A stretch of 64,000 nt of DNA from Euptelea pleiosperma (GCA_035048495.1 CM068549.1:19997103-20061102), one strand, 5' to 3'; shown: positions 33,883 to 45,925, numbered from the stretch's first letter. Made by a program: numbers and translations. The notes: generated from the sequence alone by a model not told the origin.

Positions 33883-35398
33883 GAAATATTAAAGAAGCTC
33901 TCTTAGATGAACATTGGATAAATGCTAAGCAAGAAGAGTTGAATCAATTTAAGAGAAATGATGTTTGGTTTCTAACCCCTAGACCATTGGATAAAAATGT
34001 GATGGGAACTAAATGGATATATAAGAATAAACTTGATGAGAATGGAGTTATAACTAGAAACAAAGCCAGATTAGTGGCTTAAGGATACTCTCAAGTTGAA
34101 GGGATTGATTTTGATCAGACATTCGCCCTAGTGGTTAGACTAGAATCAATTAGGATTCTTTTAGCGTTAGCCTGTGTCCTAAAATTTAAACTCTATCAAA
34201 TAGATGTTAAGAGTGCTTTTCTAAATGGGATTTTGGAAGAAGTCTATGTAGAACAACCTAAAGGTTTTGAAGACCCTCATAAAAGTAATCATGTCTATAG
34301 ACTTAAGAAAATATTGTATGGGTTGAAACAAGCACCAAGAGCTTGATATGAAAGATTAACTCAATTTCTGTTAGAGAATAGATTCACAAGAAGAACGGTT
34401 GATAAAACATTGTTCATTAAGAAAAGAGATAATGATATTTTGATATCCCAAATATATGTTGATGATATTATTTTTGGCTCAACCACTGAGATACATGCTT
34501 TAGAATTTGCTCAAGCCATGAAATCTAAATTTGAAATCAGCATAAAGGTGAACTGAATTTCTTTCTAGGTCTTCAAGTTAAACAATTAGAAAATGGCATT
34601 TTTCTTTCTCAATCTAAATATTCTAAAGAATTACTTAAAAAATTTGGCCTAGAATCATCTAAATCTGCTCACACTCCTATGAGCACTAGTATTAAACTCA
34701 CCAAGGATTTGAGTGGTAAATTTGTTGATCAGACTCTATACAGGAGTATGATTGGTAGTCTTTTATATCTCACAGCTAATAGACCTGATATTGCTTTTAG
34801 TGTAGGAGCCTATGCTAGATATCAATCTAATCCAAAAGAATCTCATCTCTCGACTGTTAAAAGAATCATTAAATATGTCAGTGGTACTATCGAATATGGT
34901 CTTTGGTATCCTCTTGAGACTAATAGTGAAATTGCTGGTTATTGAGATGCCGATTGGGTAGGAAATGCTGATGATCGTAAGAGCACCAGTGGTGGGTGTT
35001 TCTATATTGGAAATTATTTGGTCGCTTGGCATAACAAGAAACAGAATGCTATATCTTTGTCTACTGATGAAGCAGAATAGATTGCTGCAGGCAGTTACTG
35101 TGCCTAGTTGATTTGGACGAAATAAATGTTATTGGATTATGGAATCAATCAAGAATCTATGAATTTATTCTGTAATAATACGAGTGTGATCTGTATTTCT
35201 AAAAATCTTGTACAACACTCTAGAACCAAACACATAAATATCAGACATCATTTTATTCAAGAGTTGATTGAAGAACAGATAATTTCATTAGAGTATGTAA
35301 ATACTGAAATTCAACTGGTTGATATTTTGACTAAACCTTTGGATTCGCTCAGATATGAATATCTGAGAAAATCTATTGGAATCTGTCCCATTGATTGA
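33883..35398 (+). pseudogene. SIRE/Maximus-like Copia reverse transcriptase and RNase H (broken)
   Basis: Begins at the start of the RT domain (EALLDEHWINAKQEELNQFK), with no gag, protease or integrase before it. RT motifs are QIDVKSAFLNGILEEVYVEQ and catalytic QIYVDDIIFGS. RNase H motifs are DADWVGNADDRKSTSGG, KKQNAISLSTDEAE and VDILTKPLD near the end. It carries stops at LVA*GYS, PRA*YERL, AGY*DADW, DEAE*IAAG, SYCA*LIW and TK*MLL, plus a frameshift near 34555. Most stops are explained by C-to-T or G-to-A changes (CAA, CAG or TGG to stop). The following env-position ORF and long LTR fit the SIRE/Maximus lineage. Confidence 0.88.
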
Positions 35399-35660
35399 TT
35401 TGTGTTGATATTGACTGAAATATTTAATTATCATTGAAAATCATAGTATAAATATTTCAGTTAATTCTTGAGTCGACTCATTTGAAATAATGATTGGCTA
35501 ATATTGTTTAGAAATTTATTTGGTATTCTTTGAAAATTTTGATTGTTTGGGAAAATTTATTTTTGGATGATTTTGTGTTTAAAATGATATTCACAAAAGT
35601 CAGGCCATTGGAGTTCTTTTTGAGGCGTTTGGGTTTGCGAATTTATAATTTGCAATGCTG

Positions 35661-35863
35661 GGTCGACCGAACAAAAGGTCCAGTCGACCAAAAATATTTG
35701 TTGGGTTTTTGCGATTTGATTGGTTGCGGGGATGGGCCGACCGAACATTTGGTCCGGTCGACCGACCATTATGATCTGTCGATTGCGTCTCGTACCCGAA
35801 GGGCTTATACTTTTCTCGGGTAGGTCGACCCATGCCCGATTAGCAGCCCTTTTTTATATATAG
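35661..35863 (+). promoter_or_regulatory. GGTCGACC cluster and TATA box before the env-position ORF
   Basis: Palindromic ggtcgacc or near-copies occur at 35661, 35682, 35734, 35755 and 35823, followed by tttttatatatag at 35851-35863. The ATG of the next ORF is at 36030. The same arrangement (five or six ggtcgacc motifs, then ttataaataag) is found in the LTR at 38339-38542, where the element's own promoter is expected. Confidence 0.5.
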
Positions 35864-36029
35864 TTCCTAATCGATTTTTGGGTCATTTGTTACTCTATTT
35901 GAAATCCTAGAAATTGTCTTTGGTGTCTCCCATCCTCTTTGAGTAATTCTTAGCTTTCTACTCTAATATCCTTCTAGAGATTTTTTTTTTCATAATTTTC
36001 TGTGGTGAAATTTTCTCTGTGATTTCTAA

Positions 36030-37184
36030 ATGACTTCAAAGGGAAAAAGAGCAAGAGGGGAATCATCTTCTAGTGATCCCTATCCCTTTAGCTTGTTCAT
36101 CAATCCCATGGCTAGGGCTAGCTTCAGGAAGAACTATATCAAAAGAGCCGTTGCCATTGAGCGTGGGGTCATTGAGAAAGAGTTGATAATAACTGGGATT
36201 CCCAACCTTCTTAATTCGGTAGGTTGGTCTAAACTTTTGTCAATTTCTAGCATTGTATATCCTGAGTTAGTCAGGATGTTCTATTGTAATTTGAATAATC
36301 ATGATCCAGATGGTCCTTTTCTTTATTCTGAGGTTCGAGGTGTTCGTTTTAAAATTACATTATCTTTGATCTCAAAGATAACAGGTCTTTCTCGAGTGCC
36401 TAATGGAGGAACTTTCCCACCTTCATACCTCTCAAGAACAAAAAGGTTATTTCAAGAGCCATTTATGGGAAGGTAGTTCATTGGTCATCTGATTTGGCTA
36501 CAAGGGAATTACTTTCTATGTATCATTTGCTAGGTTTGATTTTCTCCTACAACTTGGTCCCTAAGGCGGGACATCGGAGTGAAATTGGACCCTATATCCA
36601 GTATCTTCTGTATTGTGTCTCTCAAGGCATGAAAATTTGTGGTCCATTAGTAATTTTTCATCTCATGGTTGAGAATTTGGCGATTGAGAATCGCAAGCGG
36701 TCTTTGCCTTTTGGCATTTTAGTTTCAAAAATTCTGAGTCATTACAAAGTTCCTATTTTAGACTCTGATGAAACTATGCATCCCATCTCACCTATCAATC
36801 AAGCTACTTTTAGCAAGATGTTGGTTGGTGAATCGTCTATGTCTGCTCCTGTTTTTACTTCTACTTCGAGTTCTGGATCCCGTCGTTCCTCTGTATCTGC
36901 ATCTATTGCAGGTCTCTCGTCCAAGTTGGACAATCTTTGTGTGTCGATTGACAAATTTTCTCGACTTCAGCATGACTTCATTCCTTAAGTCTCAGCATCC
37001 TGACTATCCAGAGTCTTCATCTGAGGAGACGACTGTGCCTTTAGCAGCTGGCGATGATGAAGAAGAAGAAGATGAAGATGAAGATGAAGATGAAGACGAA
37101 GATGAAGAAGAAGGAGATGATGCAGATGACGATGATGGTGATGACGATGACGATGACGATGATGATGATGATGATTATAACTAG
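36030..37184 (+). pseudogene. Env-position ORF of the SIRE-like element with acidic tail
   Basis: Starts MTSKGKRARGESSSSDPYPF. A segment with FRKNYIKRAVAIERGVIEK, LVRMFYCNLNNHD and the later FKITLSLISKITGL resembles the plant-transposon-associated N-terminal domain found in many retroelement third ORFs. It does not look like a membrane glycoprotein: no signal peptide or transmembrane segment is seen. A stop at 36474-36476 and a frame change near 36970 interrupt it. In the final frame it ends in a run of about 45 acidic residues encoded by GAT/GAA/GAC repeats (37052-37180). Function unknown. Confidence 0.65.
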
Positions 37185-37851
37185 AGCACGCTTTGCTCTT
37201 TCTCTCTTTATAGATCAGTAGTACATGTTGTGTTGATGTATTATTCGATACTATTGGTTTGTATTATTTGATACTTATATACTTTGGCTACTTTGTGTGG
37301 ATGTTGGATATTGGTCACTATGTTGACTGGTTTACGTTATGATATATTTTGATATATTTTGGTATAATTTGGTATGATTTTCTTCCTGTATGATTGATTA
37401 GCATTGTCTTATATTCTTTATCATCACAGGTTAGAGTTCTTTCCTTTGTCAATGTATGACAAAAAGGGAAAGAAATCCATTATAATGTGGATTACATTGA
37501 TAATAACACTTGTTGCTTTTACTATTTTATTGAACTTCTTGTCATAAAATATCTGTGATTCTTATTTAGTTCTATTTGACTAAATGTACTGAGAAGACGT
37601 TTTTGGTATATTTTTGACTAATATACTAATGAGAAGCTATTGTCAAAGATTTTTTTGTCAAGTTGTTTATTTTGTAGCAACAAGTTGTTTGCGATAAGTG
37701 TGGTACCAATCAAGATACTAATCGCGAGCTACAGCATTACCTCCTTGTACTTAGGGGGAGCATTTTTTTTTATTTGTTTTGTAATGGACAAAAAGTGTAA
37801 TATAATTGGGTAAGTATTTGTTTTTGTCATGACATTGACAAAGAGGGAGAT
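37185..37851 (+). other. Non-coding spacer and polypurine tract of the SIRE-like element
   Basis: T-rich, with repeated tttggtat-type words. It ends in gacaaagagggagat, a polypurine tract directly before the LTR start tgaaaagtctcgg at 37852. Confidence 0.6.
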
Positions 37852-39190
37852 TGAAAAGTCTCGGTTGTCAAATCCCAAGAATACTTAGTTCTTCGATAAA
37901 TATATGTATTGTTATGCCTGAATCCCCTGAAGACTGAAGCATCAAAAATCAAGTGGACTTCGACAAAACAAAAGAAGGATTAAAGCTGAAGAAAAGACAA
38001 CCCAAGTGTTCAAGATCAATTGAAGACAAAGTCAAGATTATCAAGTACAACTGAAGACAAAGTCAAATGATCAAGCTCAACTAAAGACAAAGTCAAAAGC
38101 TCAAGTACGTTCTCACTCAATGAACGTTCAACTATGAAGAAACTCGTGTTGCGGTTACTTACACAAATCTGAGGGTAAAATCGTGCGTTGCTAGTGTATT
38201 TTGTTGTACCCTAGATGGTTAAATTTTGGTTAGGGTTTGTGCGTGTGATGAGAAGAGAAATTCTCAGAATTTGGTAGCATTCGGCTATGGAAAAAATTAT
38301 CTGGCAGACCAACTCATTTATATGGGAGACCGAAGGTTCGGTCGACTGGCCAAAAGGGTCCGGTCGACCCTAGTTCTCGAGTTCGAGATTGTTGGCTTAA
38401 AGCCTGAGCGGGCGATCGACTAAAGGCTCGGTCGACCAAGGCCCGGTCGACAGGCCAATAATGCGGTCGACCCTGCCAGTTTCGGATCTTCAAACGGCTA
38501 TATTTGGTACGGTTCTAGCAAAGGGAGGCCTGTTTATAAATAAGAGCCCTCTCCCTTTGATAGAATCAACCCAATCAAGAGATCTCTACTTTACTTTTCT
38601 TGATTATCATTTTTTAGTCTAGAGATCTGGAATTTGTGAGAGCTTCACTAGAGCAAAGCTGAGAATTCGTTATGAAGTCTCTAAGAGTTTGAAAAAGACT
38701 ATTTGGTATTGTTAGTTTGCAAGAATCTTCTTCTAAGAAGAGGATTACTCTTGGCGGAGCGTCTCTTGGGCAAATTCTTCTCCAAAGGATTTTTCATTCG
38801 ATCGTATTCATCGAGAGGTAAGCATTTCTATGAACCAATACCTTGTTGATAGAATTCGATATTTATGAACACTGTTATTTTGTGGTTGGTGGATGAGTGT
38901 GGACTCATCTAACTGAGTTGTGGATTGTAGATCCAAGAGAAAGGAATTTCTCTAAATAGACTACTGGCCTAGGCTGACTCTCTAGGTGAGCGAGAAGCGA
39001 TTCTCGTTAGATTGAGACTAAATGTAATCTTAGTTGGTTGATTATTTATTTCGATTGGAAATGTTGTAATGCATGATTGAAATAATATAATACTACTCGT
39101 GGTGAGTATTGGACAGTGGACATAGGTGCGGAGTCACCGAACTACTATAAATCTTAAAAATTGTCCTATTCACCCCCCTCTAGGACTTAA
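37852..39190 (+). repeat. 3' LTR of the SIRE-like Copia element
   Basis: Begins TGAAAAGTC after the polypurine tract. It contains the GGTCGACC cluster (38339-38472), a TATA box (tttataaata, 38533-38542) and a typical leader, and ends near cctattcacccccctctagg. The exact end is uncertain (about 39165-39200) because the 5' LTR is absent. The next element's gag-protease lies immediately beyond. Confidence 0.7.
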
Positions 39191-39519
39191 CCTGGTAATT
39201 AAAAGGGAATTTCAGAGATAATCTTCATTTATAACATAAGAACAAAAGGAAGTCCCAGCACGAATACCCCAGGTATGTATACCCGAAGTACCCCCAGGAA
39301 TAGCCTTTGGCACATGCTCTAAAAACAAAACAAAGCAAAGGATTCAAACCCTAAAAAGGCCAGAAACAATACTACTCCCAGTCATAAATATAGGGCTCTA
39401 CGGGTGACGACCCTTCGCCATCCTTGACGAACTAGAGAAAATTAGCCAGCACGAAGCAAATCCCGTCTACGCTGATGGGTGTAACACCCTCCTCATCTGA
39501 TACGTCCGACAATGAGATG

Positions 39520-41745
39520 GCTGTATTTCCGTTCAGATATTTCCGTCATGTTATCTGTTTCGGGACCCCCTCCTTGGCCACAAAGACCATCTTCTTCCCA
39601 TCAACTTTGCAAAAGGGTGGCACGGGCCTATCAGCCGCATTTGACAGGTTGTAGAAACGAGCGTCCACATAGTAAGACTCCCATCTCTCGAATGGTTGCA
39701 CCAGGCCCATGACAATCCCCTGCTGTCCGTTCATCCAATACTTGAAACACTGGTGGTAGGACGACGAGACTCTATGGTAATAATGGATCCACAGCCTGCC
39801 CAACAGTAGCTGGTAGGAAGGGGTAGTATCCAACGCGATGAAATAGTGGACATGGTCTAGCTCGTTCACCACAATCCACAGTTGGATCGTCCCAACCGAT
39901 CTCTGCACGGCCTGCCGACCCTGTGGATGTAGATAGGTCGGGGCGTATCCACGTCATTCATGGAAATGCCCAATGGGGGTAGCATGCCCAAAGGGATGAT
40001 CTTGATGGACGACCCCATGTCCAGAAGAGCCCTGGGTATGACGACGTCCCCTGCCAGAACCTGAATACACAAAGGGCGATTTTGGCCCTTGTCATGGCAG
40101 ACCATGTTTGCGTCCGTGAAGGTTATGGCGGGCGGGGAATATTCCATCAACCGCGGGAATCGAGAGGTGGCGAAGACTTCGACGGGGCTCTAGGATGTTC
40201 TTGCTAGCCCCTAGTCACTCCTCCCCTCAGGCGTCAAAATATCGATAAACGGCCCCTCCCCCGCTCCAAAACGGAGGTCCGAGCTAGTTTCAAAGAAAGT
40301 AGGGGATTACCCGTCTGACCATCCCTAGGCTCATGTTGCGAGGTACAAGAAAAGAAAACCTCATGCTCCCCCCTTTCTAGAGCCACCTCGGCAATAGCCA
40401 CTTCGAGAGTCAGCTTCGTCCCGGGGGAGAATTTCAACACTTCGAAAATGGACATCATAGCTGGGATCTTCTTCAGGTGTGCCACCATGTCATATAGGGC
40501 ACGTGTCTTTGACTTCTCATGAGTGAGCTTTGCGGCTTGCACTCGAAGCTTGCTAATTTGTTCCAGATGCTTCTTCTCTCTTTCGACCCACTATGGGCCT
40601 GGTACAACTTCAGTCGGGGCCGTAGGGGCCCCACTCTGTTCAGTCCCCTCTGCAGGTAAATCAATGAGGGTGGCAGAATCCTGACTTGTGAGGCCATCCA
40701 AGGCTCTCCTAATTCCGCGAGTCTGTACCACCAAAGTCTCAAAAAGCTACTCTTCGGCAACATTCTCATGCAAGACAACTCCCTCAAAATATCTCTTAAG
40801 CCTTGCTCCTCAATAAGAGAGGCAAGGTCCTGCTCCTCCTCCAACCAGTAGTTGTCTGGGTATTGATATGAATGACTGGCCGTCCGGGCATTGGCCCTAG
40901 CCTCTAGGGGTCTATTGCCTACTCCCTGTGCTGGTGCCTCCTTGGGCTGGGCTTGCAGTGCACCCGTGAAAATCTTCTGGTGGATGATGTCCTGCAGCTT
41001 GAAACAACTCCTGGTGTTATGAGTGACGCTGCGATAGAAGGCACACCACCTGGCATCGGGCCCTTGGTTAGCTGGTCGGGCTATATAATTTGAAGGGGGG
41101 AGGATGAGCTGATTGGTTGCCATGAGCCAGTTGAAGATCTTGGCCATTAGCAGTAGGTTCATAGAATGTTCCCCACATTGAAACTCATACCGCACCAAAT
41201 GTTCGGCGGGATCAGTGATCCCATCATACGGTGTGAAGGTAGGGACAATAAAGCCAGCTGGGGATGGCTGCTGAGAGATGTTAGGGGGTAAAGACACCCT
41301 TAGGGCTGGACGGCCCCAGAGTCAGGTCTCTCTCACGTAGAATATGGTCAATATATTCACGGAGTTGGGTATGATCCATAGTAATGTCACTCCCTTGTCC
41401 ACTCTCCTGATTAACAGTAATCGGTGTCTGAGGGTCCCTGGCTGGTGCTGCTGTTGAAGTTTGGGCTCTCTGGTGCGGGGGAACTTGTCCTTCCCTCATT
41501 TCTCGGAACTGCTTCCGTAGGTCCCTCAATCGATCCCTGAGGGCCATATTCTCTTCCCTGACGGCCCGATGAGAATCTAGTTCTTCCACGGAGGGCCCCT
41601 CTATAGGCTTTTCCCTACAGACTTCTCTATCTGGGCAGAAAGCCGCCCCACCTCCTGCCGAAGTTGTTCCATCTTTGCATGCTGGTGCTCGGGCGGGTCT
41701 AGAGCCATGAGTTCTTGATACTGTCGCACGAGGCTGTCGATACAA
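39520..41745 (-). pseudogene. Ty3/Gypsy gag-protease (TAT/Athila-like), broken
   Basis: The minus strand starts with a helical, charged N-terminal part (HRAVREENMALRDRLRDLRK). It continues with the gag core PTFTPYDGITDPAEHLVRYE and a segment typical of TAT-group gag, WCAFYRSVTHNTRSCFKLQD. The protease at 40150-39860 has ALLDMGSSIKIIPL (catalytic DTGSS-like, now DMGSS), then LGISMNDVDTPRPIYIH. After a frameshift it continues with FIALDTTPSYQLLLGRLWIH, the usual LLGRPWIH. Frame breaks occur near 40545, 40150 and 39908. RT and integrase are missing; the left side is cut at the SIRE LTR. Confidence 0.82.
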
Positions 41746-42765
41746 TCCAAAAGTCTAGAGTTAGAATGAGTCGGAACTACTTGCTCTCACAGTTCTACTA
41801 CTATAGGACTTCCCCGGTGCTCAATCCAACCCAGTCTTGGCCAGTCATGTGCCTTAGGCCCACAAATTCACGAAAGAAGAAAAAACCTTTCATAGGGTTG
41901 CTTATACATGTTTTGAGAAAATAATGCCTGATCTCTTATACATTTTGAAAAACAAAGCATATGCAAGAAAAAGGTCATGAAATTAGTGCGGCCCCCATGT
42001 GTGCGTTACCCAAAGGGCCATTTTCTAAAACATCGATGTATAGCTATAGGAAAACTTCAATCTCGGAGTGGCTTTAAGCCTATATTTGCTAAACAAGAGT
42101 AAAATTCACTCTTAAAACATGACAACTTTTATGGTAAAAATCTTTTCAAAAAGATCAGTTTATGACAAAGTATTAAAACCACTTTTTTATGAGAATACAA
42201 GCCCTTTTGGGATTTAACACATGGGGTTACGCTTCCTCCCTGTAGAGGGTAAAACAGACATGAAATCTGGTTTTAAACAACGATGAAAAAGAGATGGTTA
42301 ATGGAGGTTTAAAGAACCGCTTATTGATAAAATTGATCCCTTCTATCCAATGTTAACCCGTTCGAATGTCGGGGCCATGTTACAGTTAAGCAGGTTCAGA
42401 GGGTAAAGAAACACGAGTCCCGCCGGTACTAGATCCTACGTGGGCTCACGTTTCCCTACCGTCGCCGATTTAATTGATTATTTCATTATAAGATTTCAAG
42501 CAACCTTAATTCACATGCTTCTTGTATAATAGATTATGGAATATGTGACATGGACAAATCAAATTAGTGAAAATGCGTCTTTATAGTGGAAAAAAGGGAA
42601 TGCATTAATGGTTCGCTGGATTACATGATGCGTGCACGCCAAACATGACATTAGCCAAAAATCCATCCATCCAATCAATTCATCAAAATCAGTTCATCAA
42701 ACCAGTGCAAACACCCCCCTCGTCCCTTGGTTGGAGGGACTGAAGAAAAGAACAAGGAGTACAGG
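41746..42765 (-). other. Untranslated leader of the Gypsy gag-protease element
   Basis: About 1 kb between the primer site and gag. No ORF of note. Several short homopolymers; no other element recognised. Confidence 0.5.
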
Positions 42766-42783
42766 TCCCCGGTAACGACACCA
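42766..42783 (-). other. Primer binding site, Asp-tRNA type
   Basis: The minus strand reads tggtgtcgttaccgggga, three transitions away from tggcgccgttgccgggga, the primer site common in TAT/Athila-type Gypsy elements. It lies three bases from a TG (plus 42787) that would be the inner edge of the 5' LTR. Confidence 0.75.
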
Positions 42784-42786
42784 TAT

Positions 42787-43757
42787 TGTCGGACGCATCT
42801 TGGCAACACATGAAACTGGGAGCAGGCAGTGTGTGTGCTTGTGTCATTTCTGGGGTTCTCAGGGTATGGGTAGTCTCCGCTAGTCCATGAGAGTGGTAAT
42901 GCTGTGTGTGTGTTGTCTCTTTTGAACAACCACAAACGTAACAGGAGGTTGATTGATTAACATCGCTTCTAGTTCATCATTCCCCAAGAAGGTAATCTTA
43001 ATCTAGTCATGCTGAATGGGTCCCTCAGCCTGTCACACTGAGGGATTGGGGAATATCCAAAGTGCATCCAACGGTTTCAAACATTGTTTAGTGGAGTCAT
43101 TCTCTGCTCAAGCGGTCTCAAAGGGGAGTGATTCGATTAGTCCTTAATTAGTCCTTGGTTCCACGTACCAGTTCTCTATATTTTTTTGTCCTGTTTTAAA
43201 CAATGGAGAGAAGATCTCCTGGTCTCAATAACATTAATAGGTTCATAAAATGATGTGACAGAAACGTCTATGTGGCAAGACAACTCCATAACATTTTAGG
43301 TACCGGGTCCTTAACTGTTTTCATACCCTGAATGGAATCCCCTAGACCCACAAAGGATAGGCTTGTTCCCTTGCCTCAGTTCATTCCCCTCAAGACGGGG
43401 AATGTCACTCAAACACTAATCGCGTAGTAACCCGGCATAGAGTCCTTAGAAGAGGAACATCTATCCGGTACAGTTCATTAGGGATTACCTTTTTACTAGC
43501 ATTGCATAGGATATCTGAACTTGAGATTCTGTATTTCTTCGGTAAATCACTTACACACTGAAGGAAAACACTAAGTCAAATTCTAGATGAATTTTGACAG
43601 AGTATAGCCTTATCATAAAATAACAATTTTTTTTTGTCCACAGAGTCCTCGATTTATAGAGTTCTGGGAAGGGGTCTACACATGTTGCAAACTCATATTT
43701 ATAAGGAAAAAAGATTAAAATAATGAATAAATACAAACAATCTTAAAAAAGTAACCA
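42787..43757 (-). repeat. Probable 5' LTR of the Gypsy gag-protease element (outer end unknown)
   Basis: Begins next to the primer site with tgtcggacgcatcttggc. No second copy exists in the window to fix its outer end, and it may extend into or stop before the hairpin array at 43758. No coding signal. Confidence 0.45.
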
Positions 43758-44451
43758 CATACGATTGTGTAATTAATAGTGTTACACAATTGTATGGCAC
43801 TAATTCTGGTAGATTCTGTACGCTTTTCGAGGAAAATGGCATATCTGCTTTTTTGGATGAATGAGAGGTTTCCCTGCAAATGTAACTGCATACGGTTGTG
43901 TAGGAGGAGGTCCTACACAACTGTATGTCACTAATTTTTCGCTCCACTGCGTGGATCTTGAGGAAAAGGGCATATGTGCTTTTCTAGAGGAATGAGAGGT
44001 TTCTCTGCCAATGTAACTACATACGATTGTGTAGGAGGAGGTCCTACACAACCGTATGTCACTAATTTTTGGCTCCACTATGCGGATCTCGAGGAAAAGG
44101 GCATATGTGATTTTTCTCATTTTTTGGCCGTAGATCTTCTAGATCTGACTCCATACGGTTGTGTAGCCTTCATTCCTACACAACCGTATCCAATTGATTT
44201 CTCTGATCTGTGGGTGGTTGGCTCAGAAATCAAGGCATGCCCTTTATGAAGAAATTCAGCCCTGATTTGACAAATCTTAGGGAATACAATTGTGTATCCC
44301 TATGTCTCACACAACCGTATGTAGTTACTTCTTGAAGATTTGGGCTGGTTCTGCTCAAAACTGACTGTCTTCATTTTTTTGAAATTCGTACCAATTGTGC
44401 TAGTTCTGACTGAATACGGTTGTGTACTTTCATCTTCTACACAACCGTATA
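43758..44451. repeat. Array of six hairpins with a 131-bp period
   Basis: Six copies of an inverted pair, left arm atacggttgtgta (variants a/g, aattg) and right arm tacacaaccgtat, each with a 13-16 base loop. They start at 43758, 43889, 44020, 44152, 44283 and 44413, so the spacing is 130-132 bp. The spacers between units 1-4 are themselves similar (gaggaaaagggcatatgtg, gaatgagaggtttctctgcc). Those of units 4-6 have diverged while the hairpins stay intact. The period is not a multiple of three and frames differ between units, so protein coding does not explain the conservation. Confidence 0.9.
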
Positions 44452-44535
44452 TGATCATCTTCTCAGAAAAATGTCATATCCAAGTCCTCTGCTTTGATTG
44501 GTCTACTGCCACGTGATTGACTTTGACTCTGACAG

Positions 44536-45925
44536 TCAGTCTTCGCGTCCCTTGGTTGTGATTTTCGTAGCGATCCACATTTCACTGTTAACAACAGGTG
44601 AAGTAGTTAGACGAGTCTTCAGCACTTCAAAGGCAGAAGAATACTTCTCATCCCACTCGAACATCACACCCTTCCGCGTGAGGCATGTCAATGGTGTAGC
44701 AATGCTGGAGAATCCTTCATTGAACCTCCAATAGTATCCCACCAAACCCAGGAAACTTCAAATTTCAGTAACATTGCTCAGCGGCTCCCAGTTCAATACT
44801 GCTTCAACCTTCGACAGATCAACTGAGACTCCCTCCCCGAAAATCACATGACCCAAGAACTTCACTTTCTCTTGCCAGAATTCACATTTACTGAACTTGG
44901 CGTAGAGTCGATGATCTCTCAGTGTCTGTAGAGCTAGTCGCAGATGCTGCTTGTGCTCTTCTTGAGTCCGTGAGTAGATCAAAATATCATCAATAAAAAC
45001 AATGATGAAATGATCGAGGTACAATCGGAAGATCCGGTTCATCAGATCCATGAATGTAGCTGGAGCATTCGTCAATCTGAATGGCATAACTAGAAATTCA
45101 TAATGGCCATACCATGTTTGAAATGCTGTCTTCGAGATGTCCTCCTCTATCACTCTTAGTTGATGATACCCAGACCTCAAGTCTATCTTCGAAAAGTAAC
45201 ATGCTCCCCTCAATTGGTCAAACAGATCATCGATCCGTGGCAAAGGGTACTTGTTCTTCACCGTGACCTTGTTAATTTGTCTGTAGTCGATGCACATTCT
45301 TAGGGAACCATCTTTCTTCTTCACGAACAGAATTGGTGCGCCCCAAGGGGAGATGCTTGGTCATGTGAAGCCCTTAGCTCCCAAGAAATCCAACTGAACC
45401 TTCAGTTCCTTGAGCTCAACGTGTACCATTCTGTACGGCGCCTTGGAAATAGGTGAAGTCTCTGACATAAGCTGAATGGAAAACACAACTTCTCTCTTTG
45501 GAGGCAATCCTGACAGTTCCTCTGGAAAGATATCCATGAACTCACTAACCACAGGAATCTGCTCTAATTGTGTCTTCTCGCTCTCTTCGCCTTCTAGGAA
45601 GGCAAGGAAACTTGTACAATCGGTCCGACGTTTCTAATAAACATGTAAGGCCGATACTACTACTACATGGGGTGATACTTTCGCACCCACAAACTGAAAA
45701 GGAGATTGTCCAGGTTTATGGAACGTAACCCTCTTCGCATAACAATCCACTGTCGCATGAAATGTTGACAGCTAGTCTATTCCGAGAATAACGTCAAAAT
45801 CCGTTATCTCGAACAGAATCAAGTCAGCAGTCAAAATCATGATCCCCTATCCAGATTAAACAGTTCTTACACATATGATCTACAATACAATTCCCTCCTA
45901 GAGGCATAGATACGGTGCTTGTCAT
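44536..45925 (-). pseudogene. Ty3/Gypsy chromovirus protease-reverse transcriptase fragment
   Basis: The minus strand starts in the protease C-terminal part (VSMPLGGNCIVDHMCKNCLI, then FEITDFDVILGID). It runs through the linker FMDIFPEELSGLPPKREVVF to the [34 protein letters not shown], catalytic [11 protein letters not shown] and [14 protein letters not shown]. The RNase H connection GYYWRFNEGFSSIATPL, LTRKG is followed by an abrupt end near 44580, before the RNase H domain proper. Stops separate protease/linker, RT and connection. Gag is missing on the right. Lineage probably chromovirus, from the protease-RT linker pattern. Confidence 0.85.

Noticed and set aside
38226..38423. Short ORF in the SIRE-like LTR
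   Set aside because: It covers the GGTCGACC cluster of the promoter region and has no domain.
43800..44249. Frames through the hairpin array encoding repeated YGCV..TQPY peptides
   Set aside because: The repeats result from the palindrome being read on either strand; the 131-bp period shifts the frame each unit.
43758..44451. CRISPR-like regular repeat array
   Set aside because: The DNA is plant nuclear, the spacers are long and similar to each other, and no cas-like genes exist.
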